From assembly GCF_003944705.1 (NCBI RefSeq), contig NZ_RWIS01000010.1:62001-126000 (forward strand): a DNA stretch of 64,000 nt. The letters are read 5' to 3'. How positions within the stretch are numbered: position 1 is the first letter of the stretch; each line of letters starts with the position of its first letter. Shown piece after piece: positions 16,527-25,702 of this stretch. The notes beneath the pieces were generated by a model. That model was not told where the DNA came from. It saw only the letters and a program-made list of their open reading frames with translations, and searched no databases. The position numbers and the translations under genes were made by a program. This stretch comes from Hymenobacter metallilatus. Lineage in GTDB: Bacteria > Bacteroidota > Bacteroidia > Cytophagales > Hymenobacteraceae.

Positions 16527-17144
16527 CTAGGAAATGAGCCCGCCGCCACTGGTGGCGGAGGTGGGCTGTGCAATGATACAATTCTTGACCCAATTGCCCA
16601 GAAGCGCCAGTCCGTGGGAGGTGAGCAAAGCCTCCGGGTGAAACTGCACGCCCCATAGGGGTAGCGTCCGGTGCTGGAAAGCCATTAGCGCACGGTCCGC
16701 ATCGGCGGTAAAGGCCAGGGGCTCCAGCACTGCCGGCAGGTGGTGCAGCACCAGGGAGTGGTAGCGCGTAACCGCCATGCGCGCGGGCAGCCCCTGCCAG
16801 ATTTCGTTGGGCTGGGTCCAGACAATGTCCGACACTTTACCGTGCATAGGCCGTTGTCCCCGCTGCACCTGCGCCCCAAAAAACTCGCCCAGGGCCTGAT
16901 GGCCCAGGCATACACCCAACATAGGTTTATGGGCGTGATACTCGGCAATAACAGCTAGTAGATTACCGGCGGTGGCGGGCGTGCCCGGCCCAGGCGACAA
17001 CACCACCGCATCGAAGGACAGCCGCCGCAGTTCGGCCAGGGGCACGTTGTTGCGGCGCACTTCTACCTCGCACCCCAGCTGCCGCAGGTAGTCCAGCAGG
17101 TTGTAGGTGAACGAATCGAAATTATCGAGCAATAATAAGCGCAT
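16527..17144 (-). CDS. Class-I glutamine amidotransferase, anthranilate/aminodeoxychorismate synthase component II
   Basis: A 205-residue glutaminase subunit that would give ammonia to a chorismate-using partner (TrpE or PabB). MRLLLLDNFDSFTYNLLDYL is the usual N-terminus. SPGPGTP and the nucleophile motif GVCLGHQALGEFFG (Cys) follow. The catalytic His and Glu are in WGVQFHPEALLT. The start at 17144 places the first strand at residue 2. The synthase subunit is not in the window, so TrpG and PabA cannot be told apart, and one protein often serves both. The C-terminus has an extra ~20-residue Ser/Gly tail. Confidence 0.93.
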   Translation of the reverse strand: MRLLLLDNFDSFTYNLLDYLRQLGCEVEVRRNNVPLAELRRLSFDAVVLSPGPGTPATAGNLLAVIAEYHAHKPMLGVCLGHQALGEFFGAQVQRGQRPMHGKVSDIVWTQPNEIWQGLPARMAVTRYHSLVLHHLPAVLEPLAFTADADRALMAFQHRTLPLWGVQFHPEALLTSHGLALLGNWVKNCIIAQPTSATSGGGLIS

Positions 17145-17227
17145 ACGCGGCAATAACGGGAGCAACCAGGCTCTGGAAACTGGTAGCAGTACGCAATAAG
17201 TCCGGGTGGGGTAGCGGAAGCAGGGAG

Positions 17228-17749
17228 TTAGAACACGCCCCGCAGCCGGTCGAGCAAGGTGCCGGCGAAGGGCAGCACAAATGCCACCACACTCAGGGCC
17301 AGCGGAGTGGCTTCGCGCACAATGGGGAGCACCTGCGAGCTGGCCACGAGCTGGGGCGAAATCAGCTGCAGCCCCGCCATGCCCAGGCCGTGCAACAGCA
17401 GGCTCATGCCCAACACCCACTTCAGCACTCCGCTGGCCGCCCCACCCAGGTTATCGACAATACCCAACGGCGTGAGGTGCACCGCCGTCTTGATGAATTT
17501 ACTCAGCAGATGAACACCCCAGACAATGGCCACGAACACCAGAATAAAAGATACCAGCGGCAGCATTCCAAAAGCTTCGCCCACATAGTGCCGGACCAGC
17601 GGAATAGCATCATTCAGCAAAGCCAACCCGCCCACCACGCCCAGCACGAAGGCGAGCAGCGAAGCCACTTCCAGCACCAACCCGCGCCGGTAACCCTGTA
17701 CAGCCCCGATGCCCAGTGGAATAAGCAGGAAGATATCGAAGGTGGACAC
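17228..17749 (-). CDS. CvpA family membrane protein
   Basis: A 173-residue inner-membrane protein with four helices: FDIFLLIPLGIGAVQGYRRG with the following LVLEVASLLAFVLGVVGGLALL, LVSFILVFVAIVWGVHLLSKF, then LGGAASGVLKWVLGMSLLLHG. The GxxxGyrRG loop after helix 1 and the LGGaasGvlk motif are CvpA hallmarks. Family members in other bacteria affect colicin V export, biofilm formation and envelope stress. I use the GTG at 17749, since it starts just before helix 1; an ATG-type start 60 bases upstream would add a polar leader encoded in repeat-like DNA. Confidence 0.85.
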   Translation of the reverse strand: MSTFDIFLLIPLGIGAVQGYRRGLVLEVASLLAFVLGVVGGLALLNDAIPLVRHYVGEAFGMLPLVSFILVFVAIVWGVHLLSKFIKTAVHLTPLGIVDNLGGAASGVLKWVLGMSLLLHGLGMAGLQLISPQLVASSQVLPIVREATPLALSVVAFVLPFAGTLLDRLRGVF

Positions 17750-17755
17750 GGGAGA

Positions 17756-17895
17756 GAATGTGGTGAATGTGGGGAATGTGGATGGATTTCGGGAGTGCGC
17801 GCAACGCAAATTTCAGTCGTCAGTCAAGTGCCTATCGAGCCGTGCGTTTCGCACATTTATTCACATCCTACCCATTCACTCACATTCTACCCATT
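17756..17895. repeat. Short tandem words between cvpA and yqeY
   Basis: Three tandem 9-mers GAATGTGGN occupy 17756-17782. A 16-bp direct repeat, TCACATYCTACCCATT, occurs at 17861-17876 and 17880-17895, with one mismatch. The second group read on the other strand carries the same GAATGTG/GTGAATG words, so the spacer is an imperfect inverted arrangement. It runs up to the yqeY stop codon. Confidence 0.6.
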
Positions 17896-18359
17896 TATAG
17901 ATTCGTGTTGTTGAGCAGGTTATTGACGGTCTGGGAAATCAGGCGGCCATCGGCCAGGCCGGCCAGTTCCCGGGCGGCCACACCCATCACCTTGCCCATA
18001 TCCGAGGGGCCGGTGGCCCCTACCCGCTGAATAATATCTACCAGCTTCTCCACCAAATCAGCTTCTGAGAGTTGCTGAGGCAAATATTCCTCAATGATGG
18101 CCAACTCGGCCAACTCTACCTCTTCCAGGTCGGTGCGGAATTGCTTCTGGTACATCTCGGCGGCTTCGCGGCGCTGTTTGGCGGCTTTGGTCAGCAGCTT
18201 CATTTCAGCATCGGGAGTGAGGGCCGCGCCGTGCTGACCTTCGGCCGTTTCAGCCAGCATGATTTGGGATTTGATGCTGCGCAGGGCCGTGAGACGTACT
18301 TTGTCCTTGGCCAGCATGGCCTTCTTGATATCGGCGTCGATGATTTCTTTGAGAGCCAT
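17895..18359 (-). CDS. GatB/YqeY domain-containing protein
   Basis: A 154-residue YqeY-type protein resembling the C-terminal tail domain of GatB. The opening KEIIDADIKKAMLAKDKVRLTALRSIKSQI is typical. The middle AEMYQKQFRTDLEEVELAELAIIEEYLPQQLSE is the family signature, and the end GATGPSDMGKVMGVAARELAGLADGRLI corresponds to the tRNA-binding-like helical tail. The function of stand-alone YqeY is unclear, though an aminoacyl-tRNA link is often supposed. Start at 18359 gives the standard length. It is the first gene of the minus-strand block, divergent from pdxJ. Confidence 0.93.
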   Translation of the reverse strand: MALKEIIDADIKKAMLAKDKVRLTALRSIKSQIMLAETAEGQHGAALTPDAEMKLLTKAAKQRREAAEMYQKQFRTDLEEVELAELAIIEEYLPQQLSEADLVEKLVDIIQRVGATGPSDMGKVMGVAARELAGLADGRLISQTVNNLLNNTNL

Positions 18360-18491
18360 GGGAATGGGGGGATAATGAGAGTACAAGATTACGGCTTTTT
18401 GTCGCAACCCGTTGGGCAGGGCCCGGTGCAGTGCCGGACTATCGAAGCCAATATGCGTAAACCAGAAAGCCCGGCCGCCGGTTTGCCTACG

Positions 18492-18499
18492 TATCTTTG
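18492..18499 (+). promoter_or_regulatory. TAnnTTTG promoter box for pdxJ
   Basis: TATCTTTG matches the Bacteroidota -7 consensus, with 33 nt to the pdxJ ATG. A correctly spaced -33 TTG is not obvious. Confidence 0.6.
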
Positions 18500-18532
18500 A
18501 CCACCTGCCACCCCGCAGCACCGCCCCCGAAT

Positions 18533-19255
18533 ATGACAAAGCTTAGCGTAAACATTAACAAAATTGCCACCCTGCGAAATGCCCGCGGCCACAACCGCCC
18601 CGATTTGCTGCAGGCTGCCCGCGACTGTGAGCGGTTCGGTGCGCAGGGCATTACGGTCCATCCTCGCCCCGATGAGCGCCACATCCGTTACCAGGATGTG
18701 CGCGACCTGAAAGCCGTGGTAACCACCGAATTGAACGTGGAAGGCAATCCGACGCCCGACTTTCTGGCTTTGGTGCACGAGGTACGCCCCGAGCAGGTGA
18801 CACTGGTGCCCGATGCGCCCGATGCCATTACCTCCAACGCTGGCTGGAACACCGTGCAGCACCAGGATTACCTGCGGCAGGTAGTGGCTGATTTGAAAAG
18901 CATGGGCTGCCGGGTGAGCATCTTCCTGGACCCCGTGGCGGAGCTGGTACGGGCCGCCGCTACCACCGGCACCGACCGGATTGAACTCTACACCGAAGAC
19001 TACGCCCGCTACTATCACGCCGGCCCCGAGGCGGCCCTGCGCCCCTACCACGAGGCTGCCTTACTGGCCCAGGACCTGGGCCTGGGTCTGAATGCCGGCC
19101 ACGACCTGGACCTGGATAATCTGGCCTATCTGCACCAGCACCTGCCAGGTTTGCAGGAAGTAAGCATTGGCCACGCCCTCATCTGCGACGCCTTGTACCT
19201 AGGCCTGGAAAACACCATTCAGCTGTACAGAAGGCAGTTGAAGCCAATTAAATAA
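18533..19255 (+). CDS. pdxJ: Pyridoxine 5'-phosphate synthase
   Basis: A 240-residue TIM-barrel enzyme that condenses 3-amino-2-oxopropyl phosphate with 1-deoxy-xylulose 5-phosphate in the DXP-dependent vitamin B6 pathway. [16 protein letters not shown] opens the barrel. Active-site motifs are [13 protein letters not shown] (His/Arg) and [10 protein letters not shown], with EVSIGHALI near the end. The ATG at 18533 is downstream of the promoter box at 18492, which excludes the longer frame beginning at 18497. pdxA and the transaminase genes are not visible. Length is standard. Confidence 0.96.
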   Translation: MTKLSVNINKIATLRNARGHNRPDLLQAARDCERFGAQGITVHPRPDERHIRYQDVRDLKAVVTTELNVEGNPTPDFLALVHEVRPEQVTLVPDAPDAITSNAGWNTVQHQDYLRQVVADLKSMGCRVSIFLDPVAELVRAAATTGTDRIELYTEDYARYYHAGPEAALRPYHEAALLAQDLGLGLNAGHDLDLDNLAYLHQHLPGLQEVSIGHALICDALYLGLENTIQLYRRQLKPIK

Positions 19256-19375
19256 AATTTGAGAGTTAGCCATGTTTTCTCGTAACGTGCTGCCATTTGA
19301 GCCCAGGCTGTTCGCGAAACGGGAAGAGCACTCATCGACCAATTCTTACTTGCTACTCCTTTCTTACTTCTCCCT

Positions 19376-20392
19376 GTGCCTCGTCTGCCTCTTACCGATT
19401 TTTTGGACCAGCCAACCGAGGTACCCATTCTGGATGTGCGGGCGCCCGTTGAGTACGCACACGGCCACATTCCGGGGGCCGTAAGCTTTCCGCTGTTCTC
19501 AGATGAGGAACGGGCGCGCATTGGCACCACCTACAAACAAATCAGCCAAGACCGGGCGGTACTGCTGGGGCTGGATTTTTTTGGTCCGAAGATGAGCCAG
19601 CTGGTGAAGCTGGCCCAAAAGCTGGCTCCACATAAGCAGGTACGGGTACATTGCTGGCGGGGTGGTATGCGCTCGGGGGCGGTACTGTGGCTGCTGGAGC
19701 TGGCGGGTTTTCGGGTACAGCTGCTGGATAAGGGGTATAAAGACTACCGCCGGGGTGTGCTGACGGCCCTGGACCAGCCCCGGCCGCTATGGGTGCTCGG
19801 GGGCCTTACGGGCTCGGGCAAAACCGACGTGCTGCAGGCCCTGGCCGCCCGGCAGCAGCCGGTACTGGACCTGGAGGGCCTGGCGCATCATAAAGGCTCG
19901 GCCTTTGGCAGTATCGGGCAACCGGTGCAGCCCACGCAGGAGCAGTTTGAAAATAACCTGGCCGCTGCACTACAGGCCCTGCCCGCCGAAGCGCGGGCCT
20001 GGACCGAGGATGAAAGCCGCACTATTGGCGCTGTACACTTACCTACGGCTCTCTACCGGCACATGCAAACCTCTCCCCTGATTTTGCTGGAAGTGCCACG
20101 GACGGTACGGGTACGGAAGCTGGCCGAAGAATATGGCCGCCACGACCCGGCAGCCCTGGCTGCTTCCATTCTGCGCATCCGGAAGCGGCTGGGCGGCCTG
20201 GTAACCCGCGAGGCACTGGCCGCCATTGGCGAAGAGGATATGGAAAAGATGGTGAGCCTGGTGCTGAATTACTACGACCGAACCTACACCCATGGCCTGA
20301 CCGGGCGGCCCTTGGTGCGCGTACCCGCGCCTACTGCCAATGCCGACGAAAATGCTGGTCTTGTTCTGGCAGCAGCCCGCGCCCTTACCTAA
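19376..20392 (+). CDS. mnmH: tRNA 2-selenouridine(34) synthase
   Basis: A 338-residue enzyme that replaces sulfur of 2-thiouridine with selenium at the wobble position of tRNAs, using selenophosphate. An N-terminal rhodanese domain (about 1-130) has ILDVRAPVEYAHGHIPGA and the active-site loop VHCWRGGMRSG with the catalytic Cys. The P-loop domain follows from about 140, with GGLTGSGKTDVL. The start is a GTG (MPRLPLTDFLDQP); no ATG lies near. selD, which makes selenophosphate, is two genes downstream on the same strand, giving a local selenium pathway. Confidence 0.95.
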   Translation: MPRLPLTDFLDQPTEVPILDVRAPVEYAHGHIPGAVSFPLFSDEERARIGTTYKQISQDRAVLLGLDFFGPKMSQLVKLAQKLAPHKQVRVHCWRGGMRSGAVLWLLELAGFRVQLLDKGYKDYRRGVLTALDQPRPLWVLGGLTGSGKTDVLQALAARQQPVLDLEGLAHHKGSAFGSIGQPVQPTQEQFENNLAAALQALPAEARAWTEDESRTIGAVHLPTALYRHMQTSPLILLEVPRTVRVRKLAEEYGRHDPAALAASILRIRKRLGGLVTREALAAIGEEDMEKMVSLVLNYYDRTYTHGLTGRPLVRVPAPTANADENAGLVLAAARALT

Positions 20393-20403
20393 CGCCGGTT
20401 GCC

Positions 20404-20796
20404 ATGGTTTTTCCGACGTTGCGCGTGGCACGCCCCACCGACAACCTACCCAAGCTGGTGCATTTCTACCGGGACGGGCTGGGTCTGCAGGAATTAGCTT
20501 CTTTCAGAGGACATGCCGGTTTTGATGGGGTAATGCTGGGCCACCCGCAGGCACCTTACCACCTGGAGTTCACGCACCAGCCCGGCCACATCGTGGGCCA
20601 GGCGCCTACTGCCGACCACCTTCTCGTATTTTATCTGCCCGATGCGGTGCAGTGGCAGGCCGCCATTGCCCGGATGATTACTGCTGGCTTTGAGCCCGTA
20701 CCTGCCTACAATCCGTACTGGGACCAGCACGGCCGCACCTTCCAGGACCCCGACGGTTACCATGTGGTGCTACAGTGCGCTGCCTGGCACCTGTAA
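20404..20796 (+). CDS. VOC (glyoxalase/bleomycin-resistance) family protein
   Basis: A 130-residue VOC-fold protein. Strand-helix pattern [24 protein letters not shown] opens the first module. [10 protein letters not shown] and the second-module end [22 protein letters not shown] carry typical metal-ligand candidates (His and Glu). The start at 20404 is 11 bases after the mnmH stop, and selD follows after 41 bases, so it is embedded in the selenium gene pair. VOC proteins include isomerases, dioxygenases and binding proteins. Its role here is unknown and its place may be coincidental. Confidence 0.88.
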   Translation: MVFPTLRVARPTDNLPKLVHFYRDGLGLQELASFRGHAGFDGVMLGHPQAPYHLEFTHQPGHIVGQAPTADHLLVFYLPDAVQWQAAIARMITAGFEPVPAYNPYWDQHGRTFQDPDGYHVVLQCAAWHL

Positions 20797-20837
20797 TGTA
20801 TACCTTGCTCCCGACTTTTCGGCCTTCCTCTTTGTAT

Positions 20838-21896
20838 ATGAACCCATCTGACTCCTCCGCCGACATCCGCCTGACCCAGTACAGCCACGGCGCGGGCTGC
20901 GGGTGCAAAATTGCTCCCAAAGTACTCGACCAGATTTTGCATACCAGCCTGCCTCAGCCCCAGTACGAGCGGCTGCTGGTGGGCAATGCTTCCCGCGACG
21001 ACGCGGCTGTGTATGACATTGGCGGCGGGCAGGCCATCATCAGTACCACCGATTTTTTCATGCCTATCGTGGATGATGCCTATGATTTTGGGCGTATTGC
21101 TTCCGCCAATGCCATTTCGGATGTGTATGCCATGGGCGGGCGTCCCGTTATGGCCATTGCCGTGCTGGGCTGGCCCATTGATAAGCTAGCCCCGGAAGTA
21201 GCCCGGCGGGTAATTGAAGGTAGCCGCAGCATTTGTCAGGAGGCTGGCATTCCCCTGGCGGGTGGCCACAGCATTGATTCGCCCGAACCCATCTTTGGCC
21301 TGGCCGTAACGGGCCTGCTGGCCATCGAAAACCTGAAGCAGAACGATACGGCCACGGCCGGCTGCGAGCTGTATCTTACCAAACCACTGGGAGTTGGAAT
21401 GCTGACCACGGCCCAGAAGCGGGGTATTTTGCAACCTGAGCACGCCCATATTGCTCCCCAGAGCATGATGCAGCTTAACAAGATTGGGGCGGAGCTGGGT
21501 CAGCTGCCCGGCGTACGCGCCATGACCGACGTTACCGGCTTCGGGCTCCTGGGCCATTTGGCCGAGGTGTGTGAGGGCAGTAACCTTACCGCCGAAATCA
21601 GCTTTGCGAAGGTACCGCGCCTGCCCGAAGCCGAGCAGTACCGCCTGCAGAAAGCCATTCCGGGCGGCACGGTGCGCAACTGGGACTCCTATGGCCACAA
21701 GGTAGGGGCCATTACTGAGGAACAGCGGGCCTGGCTCTGCGACCCCCAAACCTCCGGGGGGCTGCTGGTGTGCGTGGAGCCCGGGAGCCGGGAGGCTGTC
21801 CGGACGGTATTCGGGGCTCATGGCCTGCAGCTGGAGGCATTTGGCCACTTGCGGGCTCACGCCGTTGCCGAACCCTGGATTGTGGTCAATTCCTAA
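20838..21896 (+). CDS. selD: Selenide, water dikinase
   Basis: A 352-residue enzyme making selenophosphate from selenide and ATP. The N-terminus [18 protein letters not shown] is nearly identical to the E. coli enzyme, with Cys21 and Lys24 matching its Cys17 and Lys20; the active residue is Cys, not selenocysteine. [24 protein letters not shown] and ATP-site motifs [19 protein letters not shown] and [13 protein letters not shown] are intact. The ATG at 20838 matches the family start; a longer frame begins in the VOC gene. Together with mnmH it suffices for selenouridine tRNA. No selA or selB is visible here. Confidence 0.96.
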   Translation: MNPSDSSADIRLTQYSHGAGCGCKIAPKVLDQILHTSLPQPQYERLLVGNASRDDAAVYDIGGGQAIISTTDFFMPIVDDAYDFGRIASANAISDVYAMGGRPVMAIAVLGWPIDKLAPEVARRVIEGSRSICQEAGIPLAGGHSIDSPEPIFGLAVTGLLAIENLKQNDTATAGCELYLTKPLGVGMLTTAQKRGILQPEHAHIAPQSMMQLNKIGAELGQLPGVRAMTDVTGFGLLGHLAEVCEGSNLTAEISFAKVPRLPEAEQYRLQKAIPGGTVRNWDSYGHKVGAITEEQRAWLCDPQTSGGLLVCVEPGSREAVRTVFGAHGLQLEAFGHLRAHAVAEPWIVVNS

Positions 21897-21968
21897 CAAA
21901 TACTGGCCTGGGCCGGCCGGCCTCCGGAACTAGTGGCCGGCCGACATTATTGTATTAGCAGCTGCTGC

Positions 21969-22562
21969 ATGAAGCTTCTTTCCTTTTTGCGCCCAGTGTT
22001 GGAGGCAGCCGCGGTAGTTGGGGTAGTACTAGTTGTTCTGCGGCTGCTTAGCGGGTTATTCAGCCGCAAAAGCCACGTGTATCAACCTACTGCCTTCCGG
22101 CAGTTTACGCTGCTGTTCTGGCCGGTGCTCTGCCTGGCAGTGGGCCTGCCATTTCTGGTTAGCTTCTTTCTGGCCGAATATACTTCTGCTTACGAGCTAG
22201 GGCTGCTGCTGGCACTGGCCGCCCTGGTGTTGGGCTTTTCCGTTCCGGCCTTCGTGCTGCATACGTATTACTATTTCATCAACCAGCATACTACCCTTGT
22301 TTTCGACCCCAAGCAAAACGTGCTGGAAGTGTATGAGGCTTCGGTGCGGATACCGTTTGGAAAGAGTGATATCAGGCAGGTTGAGTACGTGACCTGCCGG
22401 TCGGAGAGACTGTTTTGGAGCCCGTACGTTTACCTGCGGCTACACCTGCGCTCCGGCGAAATTCTGACGCTTACTTCCTTGTTAGTTAAGCTGGCCCCAG
22501 TGGCAGAGTTTCTGCGCAACACTCCCTTGGAGCACCGCCAGCGGTGGCTGTGCTGGCCTTAG
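21969..22562 (+). CDS. Membrane protein with C-terminal PH-like domain, unknown function
   Basis: A 197-residue protein with three predicted helices: about 10-28 (VLEAAAVVGVVLVVLRLLSG), 47-66 (LLFWPVLCLAVGLPFLVSFF) and 74-98 (LGLLLALAALVLGFSVPAFVLHTYYY). The cytoplasmic C-terminus has alternating strands (TTLVFDPKQNVLEVYEASVRIPFGKSDI, VYLRLHLRSGEILTLTSLLV) suggestive of a small PH-like fold. The ATG at 21969 starts just before helix 1. No family is recognised. It is close downstream of selD but the gap of 72 bases leaves co-transcription open. Confidence 0.72.
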   Translation: MKLLSFLRPVLEAAAVVGVVLVVLRLLSGLFSRKSHVYQPTAFRQFTLLFWPVLCLAVGLPFLVSFFLAEYTSAYELGLLLALAALVLGFSVPAFVLHTYYYFINQHTTLVFDPKQNVLEVYEASVRIPFGKSDIRQVEYVTCRSERLFWSPYVYLRLHLRSGEILTLTSLLVKLAPVAEFLRNTPLEHRQRWLCWP

Positions 22563-22642
22563 CTGAACAGTACATGGGTAAACTACCAGTTACGCTCGTT
22601 AAAGACTGGTTTCAGCCCGATTATACAAGTACTCTAGCTACC

Positions 22643-22650
22643 TATATTTG
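22643..22650 (+). promoter_or_regulatory. TAnnTTTG promoter box for the sensor kinase
   Basis: TATATTTG fits the Bacteroidota -7 consensus and gives a leader of about 75 nt to the ATG at 22731. No clear -33 TTG is seen at ideal spacing. Confidence 0.55.
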
Positions 22651-22730
22651 TTAACGACTCCCCGCACCCGTTTACGTCTCCGCGTGGTGGGGTGTAAGTG
22701 GCTCTGCCCTCCTTAGTGCTCCTATTGTCT

Positions 22731-24638
22731 ATGTGGCGGTTCCTGCTGGTTGCGTTTCTGCTGTGCTGCCTGCCCGCAAGCTCCGGAGCTCATGCGGCTT
22801 CGGTGCCCGAGCTGCTGCAACAATTGCGCACCCAACCCGCCGATACCACCCGAATCCGGCTTCTGAACGAGGTGTGCTATGCCTTGCACGACAATGAGCC
22901 AACCCGGGCCCTTACCTACGGCGAAGAAAGCGTTGCCCTGGCCCGCCGCCTTAACCACCGGCCAGGTTTGCTGGTTGCGCTGCTGCATCTGGCCAGCTGT
23001 TACGCTAATCTGGCCGATGGTCCCCATGCTTTGCAGCTACAGCAGGAAGCCCTGCTCCTAGCCCGGCGACTACGCTCCAACGACGGGCTGGTACGCAGCT
23101 ACACCGGCATGGGCGGTGTATACCATGAGCGCAACGATACGGCGGCCGCGCTGCGCAATTACCAGCGGGCCTTAGCGTATGCCTACCGGCCCGATGTACG
23201 GCCGCGCACTCAGTTAATGCTGTTTGGCAACCTGGGCAACCTGTATTTCTATTTGCAGCGCCGCCAGCAGGGACTGTTGTTTACCCGCCGTGCGTTGCAG
23301 CTGGCCCGCCGCACCGGCGACCGGGCCGGGGAGTCATTGTACCTGGCCGATATGGGTTCCTTTTACATGCAGATGAACCAGTTGGAAACTGCCGAAGGCT
23401 TACTCCGGCAGGCTGTTTCCAGCATCGAGCCCTTGCACAACAACCGGTTCAAGGCTGGGCACCTGGAGTTGCTGGCTACCGTGCTGCTCCTGCAGAATAA
23501 GCTTCCGGAAGCGGATAGCCTCACCCGCCGGGCCCTGCAGCTGGCCCGCCGTATTCAGTACCGGGAGCGGGTACTGGACGCTTACAGCCTGCTGGCTGAA
23601 ATACACGTGAGCCGCCACGATTTTGAGCAGGCGTATGCCTGGCAAACCAGGTACCGCGACCTGAACGATTCACTCAATAGCCGCTCCCGTGTACAAACCC
23701 TTACGGCCCTGCAAACCCGCTACGAAACCGCCGATAAGGAGCATCAGATTCGGCGCCTCACGGAGCGGGAGTTGGTAATGCAGCAGCGCAACCGGGCCCT
23801 ATGGGTAGCTGTGGCGGCGCTGCTGCTGGGCCTGGGGGGCATGGGCTACCTGTACACCAAACTCCGGCGCAGCCGCGCTGAGCTGGCCACCAACCACCAG
23901 GCGCTGGAGGAAATAACCAAGGAGCTGCGGCAGTTGGCTTCTTCCAAAGACCGGCTGTATGCCATTGTGGCCCACGATTTGCGCGGCCCGGTTACTTCTT
24001 TCGCGGGCGTTACGGAGCTGATTGATTTTTATCTGAAGCAGGGGGATGAGGAAGGCCTGCGTCGGCTTCCGAGCCTGGTCCGGCAGTCGGCCCATCAACT
24101 CAACCATCTGCTGGATAACCTGCTGAACTGGGCCGTAAACCAAACCGGCGAGCTGGCATTTCGCCCGGAGCGGCGCTTGGTGCAGGAGCTTTGCCACGAA
24201 ACGATGCACCTGTACGCCAACGCCGCCGAGGCTAAGCAGATTACACTGCACACGACCTGCCCCACTCAGCTGGCCGTTTGGGCCGACGCGCACATGACGC
24301 AGACTATTCTGCGCAACCTCGTCGGCAATGCTCTTAAGTTTACGCCCGCTGGCGGCCGCATCACGCTGCTGGCCGAACAGCGGGATGCCGGCACAGTTGC
24401 CTTGTGCGTGCAGGACACCGGTACGGGCATGGACCCCGCTCAGGTGGCCATGCTGTTCTCCCCGGAGGGCTCGGCCTCGCCCCTGCGGGGGCGGCGCTCA
24501 GGCACGGGGCTGGGGTTGCTACTGTGCCGGGCATTTGTTGACCGGCAGGGAGGCTCCCTGTCCATTGAGAGCACCCCGGGACAGGGCACCACGGTGTGCG
24601 TACTACTGCCGGCAGCCCGACTGGACCAGCTCCGTTAG
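22731..24638 (+). CDS. TPR-containing sensor histidine kinase
   Basis: A 635-residue membrane kinase. A signal peptide (1-23, ending SSGAHA) is followed by a periplasmic array of about six TPR units at about 30-335 (e.g. GLVRSYTGMGGVYHERNDTAAALRNYQRAL has the A-x-Y repeats). A single membrane helix lies at about 357-377, then a short coiled coil. The HisKA box SKDRLYAIVAHDLRGP has phospho-acceptor His415. The HATPase_c domain has the N box NLVGNALKF (Asn533), DTGTGMD and GTGLGLLLC. A GTG start 33 bases upstream is possible. No response regulator is adjacent, so the partner must be elsewhere. The signal is presumably sensed by the TPR region. Confidence 0.92.
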   Translation: MWRFLLVAFLLCCLPASSGAHAASVPELLQQLRTQPADTTRIRLLNEVCYALHDNEPTRALTYGEESVALARRLNHRPGLLVALLHLASCYANLADGPHALQLQQEALLLARRLRSNDGLVRSYTGMGGVYHERNDTAAALRNYQRALAYAYRPDVRPRTQLMLFGNLGNLYFYLQRRQQGLLFTRRALQLARRTGDRAGESLYLADMGSFYMQMNQLETAEGLLRQAVSSIEPLHNNRFKAGHLELLATVLLLQNKLPEADSLTRRALQLARRIQYRERVLDAYSLLAEIHVSRHDFEQAYAWQTRYRDLNDSLNSRSRVQTLTALQTRYETADKEHQIRRLTERELVMQQRNRALWVAVAALLLGLGGMGYLYTKLRRSRAELATNHQALEEITKELRQLASSKDRLYAIVAHDLRGPVTSFAGVTELIDFYLKQGDEEGLRRLPSLVRQSAHQLNHLLDNLLNWAVNQTGELAFRPERRLVQELCHETMHLYANAAEAKQITLHTTCPTQLAVWADAHMTQTILRNLVGNALKFTPAGGRITLLAEQRDAGTVALCVQDTGTGMDPAQVAMLFSPEGSASPLRGRRSGTGLGLLLCRAFVDRQGGSLSIESTPGQGTTVCVLLPAARLDQLR

Positions 24639-24718
24639 CAGCACTTGATTTGTGCTTCCGTGGGCTCACCGCCCAGGTCTGCCAGGGCCCTGAGCCAGCA
24701 TTTCTATTCCGGAAGCCC

Positions 24719-24726
24719 CATCTTTG
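24719..24726 (+). promoter_or_regulatory. Near-consensus promoter box, 7 nt before ATG
   Basis: CATCTTTG differs from TAnnTTTG in one base and ends exactly 7 nt before the ATG at 24734, as in two other genes of this window. It predicts an almost leaderless transcript. Confidence 0.45.
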
Positions 24727-24733
24727 TGCTACT

Positions 24734-25510
24734 ATGCTACAACTACACTTCCGTGAAATGGGGCAGGGTACCCCACTGGTGATTTTGCACGGCCTGTTCG
24801 GCACACTGGACAACTGGCAAACTCTGGCCCGGCGCTGGGCCGAAGCCGGCCACCGGGTAGTGGTGGCCGACCTGCGTAACCACGGCCGCTCCCCACATGC
24901 GGCCGAGCACACCTACTCACTAATGGCGGAAGATGTGCTGGGCTTGTTCGACCAGCTGCAGCTCGCCCCCGACACTGTTCTACTGGGCCACAGTATGGGC
25001 GGCAAAGTAGCCATGCGCTTCGCCCTCGACCACCCGGAGCGCCTCGGCAAGCTGGTTGTGGTGGATATTGCGCCGCGTTTTTCTGATATGGAGCACCAGG
25101 ACAGCGTTATTACCGGCCTGAACGCCGTGCCGCTGGCCACCCTGGAAAACCGCCAGCAGGCCGACGAGGCCCTGGCCCGTTACATCCGGCAGGTAGACAC
25201 TCGCCAGTTTCTGCTCAAGAACCTCTACCGCCGCGAAGACAATAGCTTTGCCTGGCGGCCCAACTTGGCCGTACTTACGGCGGGCATGGCCCAGGTGGGT
25301 GAGGCCATTACAAGCCCGCAGCCCTTCCTCAAGCCTGCCCTGTTTATCCGTGGAGGCTTGTCCGATTATATCACTGCCGATGATAAGCTGCATGGCATTC
25401 CGGCGCTTTTTCCAAACTCCCAGGTAGAAACCGTAGTGGACGCCGGCCACTGGGTGCACGCCGAAAAGCCCGAGGAGGTATTTGGCTTGGTGCAGGCGTT
25501 CATGCAATAG
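24734..25510 (+). CDS. Alpha/beta-fold hydrolase (YbfF-like)
   Basis: A 258-residue alpha/beta hydrolase similar in pattern to YbfF-type esterases. VILHGLFGTLDNW is the oxyanion region. LLGHSMGGKVAM carries the nucleophile Ser. The DLRNHGRSPHA loop is typical of this subgroup, and VVDAGHWVHAEKPEEV contains the catalytic His. The ATG at 24734 starts MLQLHFREMGQG directly before the first strand; a longer frame would overlap the kinase gene. The substrate is unknown. Confidence 0.92.
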   Translation: MLQLHFREMGQGTPLVILHGLFGTLDNWQTLARRWAEAGHRVVVADLRNHGRSPHAAEHTYSLMAEDVLGLFDQLQLAPDTVLLGHSMGGKVAMRFALDHPERLGKLVVVDIAPRFSDMEHQDSVITGLNAVPLATLENRQQADEALARYIRQVDTRQFLLKNLYRREDNSFAWRPNLAVLTAGMAQVGEAITSPQPFLKPALFIRGGLSDYITADDKLHGIPALFPNSQVETVVDAGHWVHAEKPEEVFGLVQAFMQ

Positions 25511-25702
25511 TTGAGCAGTAATACTTGAGTGGTGAGTAAGCTGTAGTCCTTCATCTGGCGTCCGCTGGCGCAGGGCTTCAGGGCAGTTAAACAGTCTCAG
25601 CGTACCGCTGCCAGTATAAGCGCCAGAACCTCCGGATGTAAAAGGACTTTCGCGCACTCAGGCTATCGGCCTATCTATTTCTTCACCTCAGCACTTTCCC
25701 GC

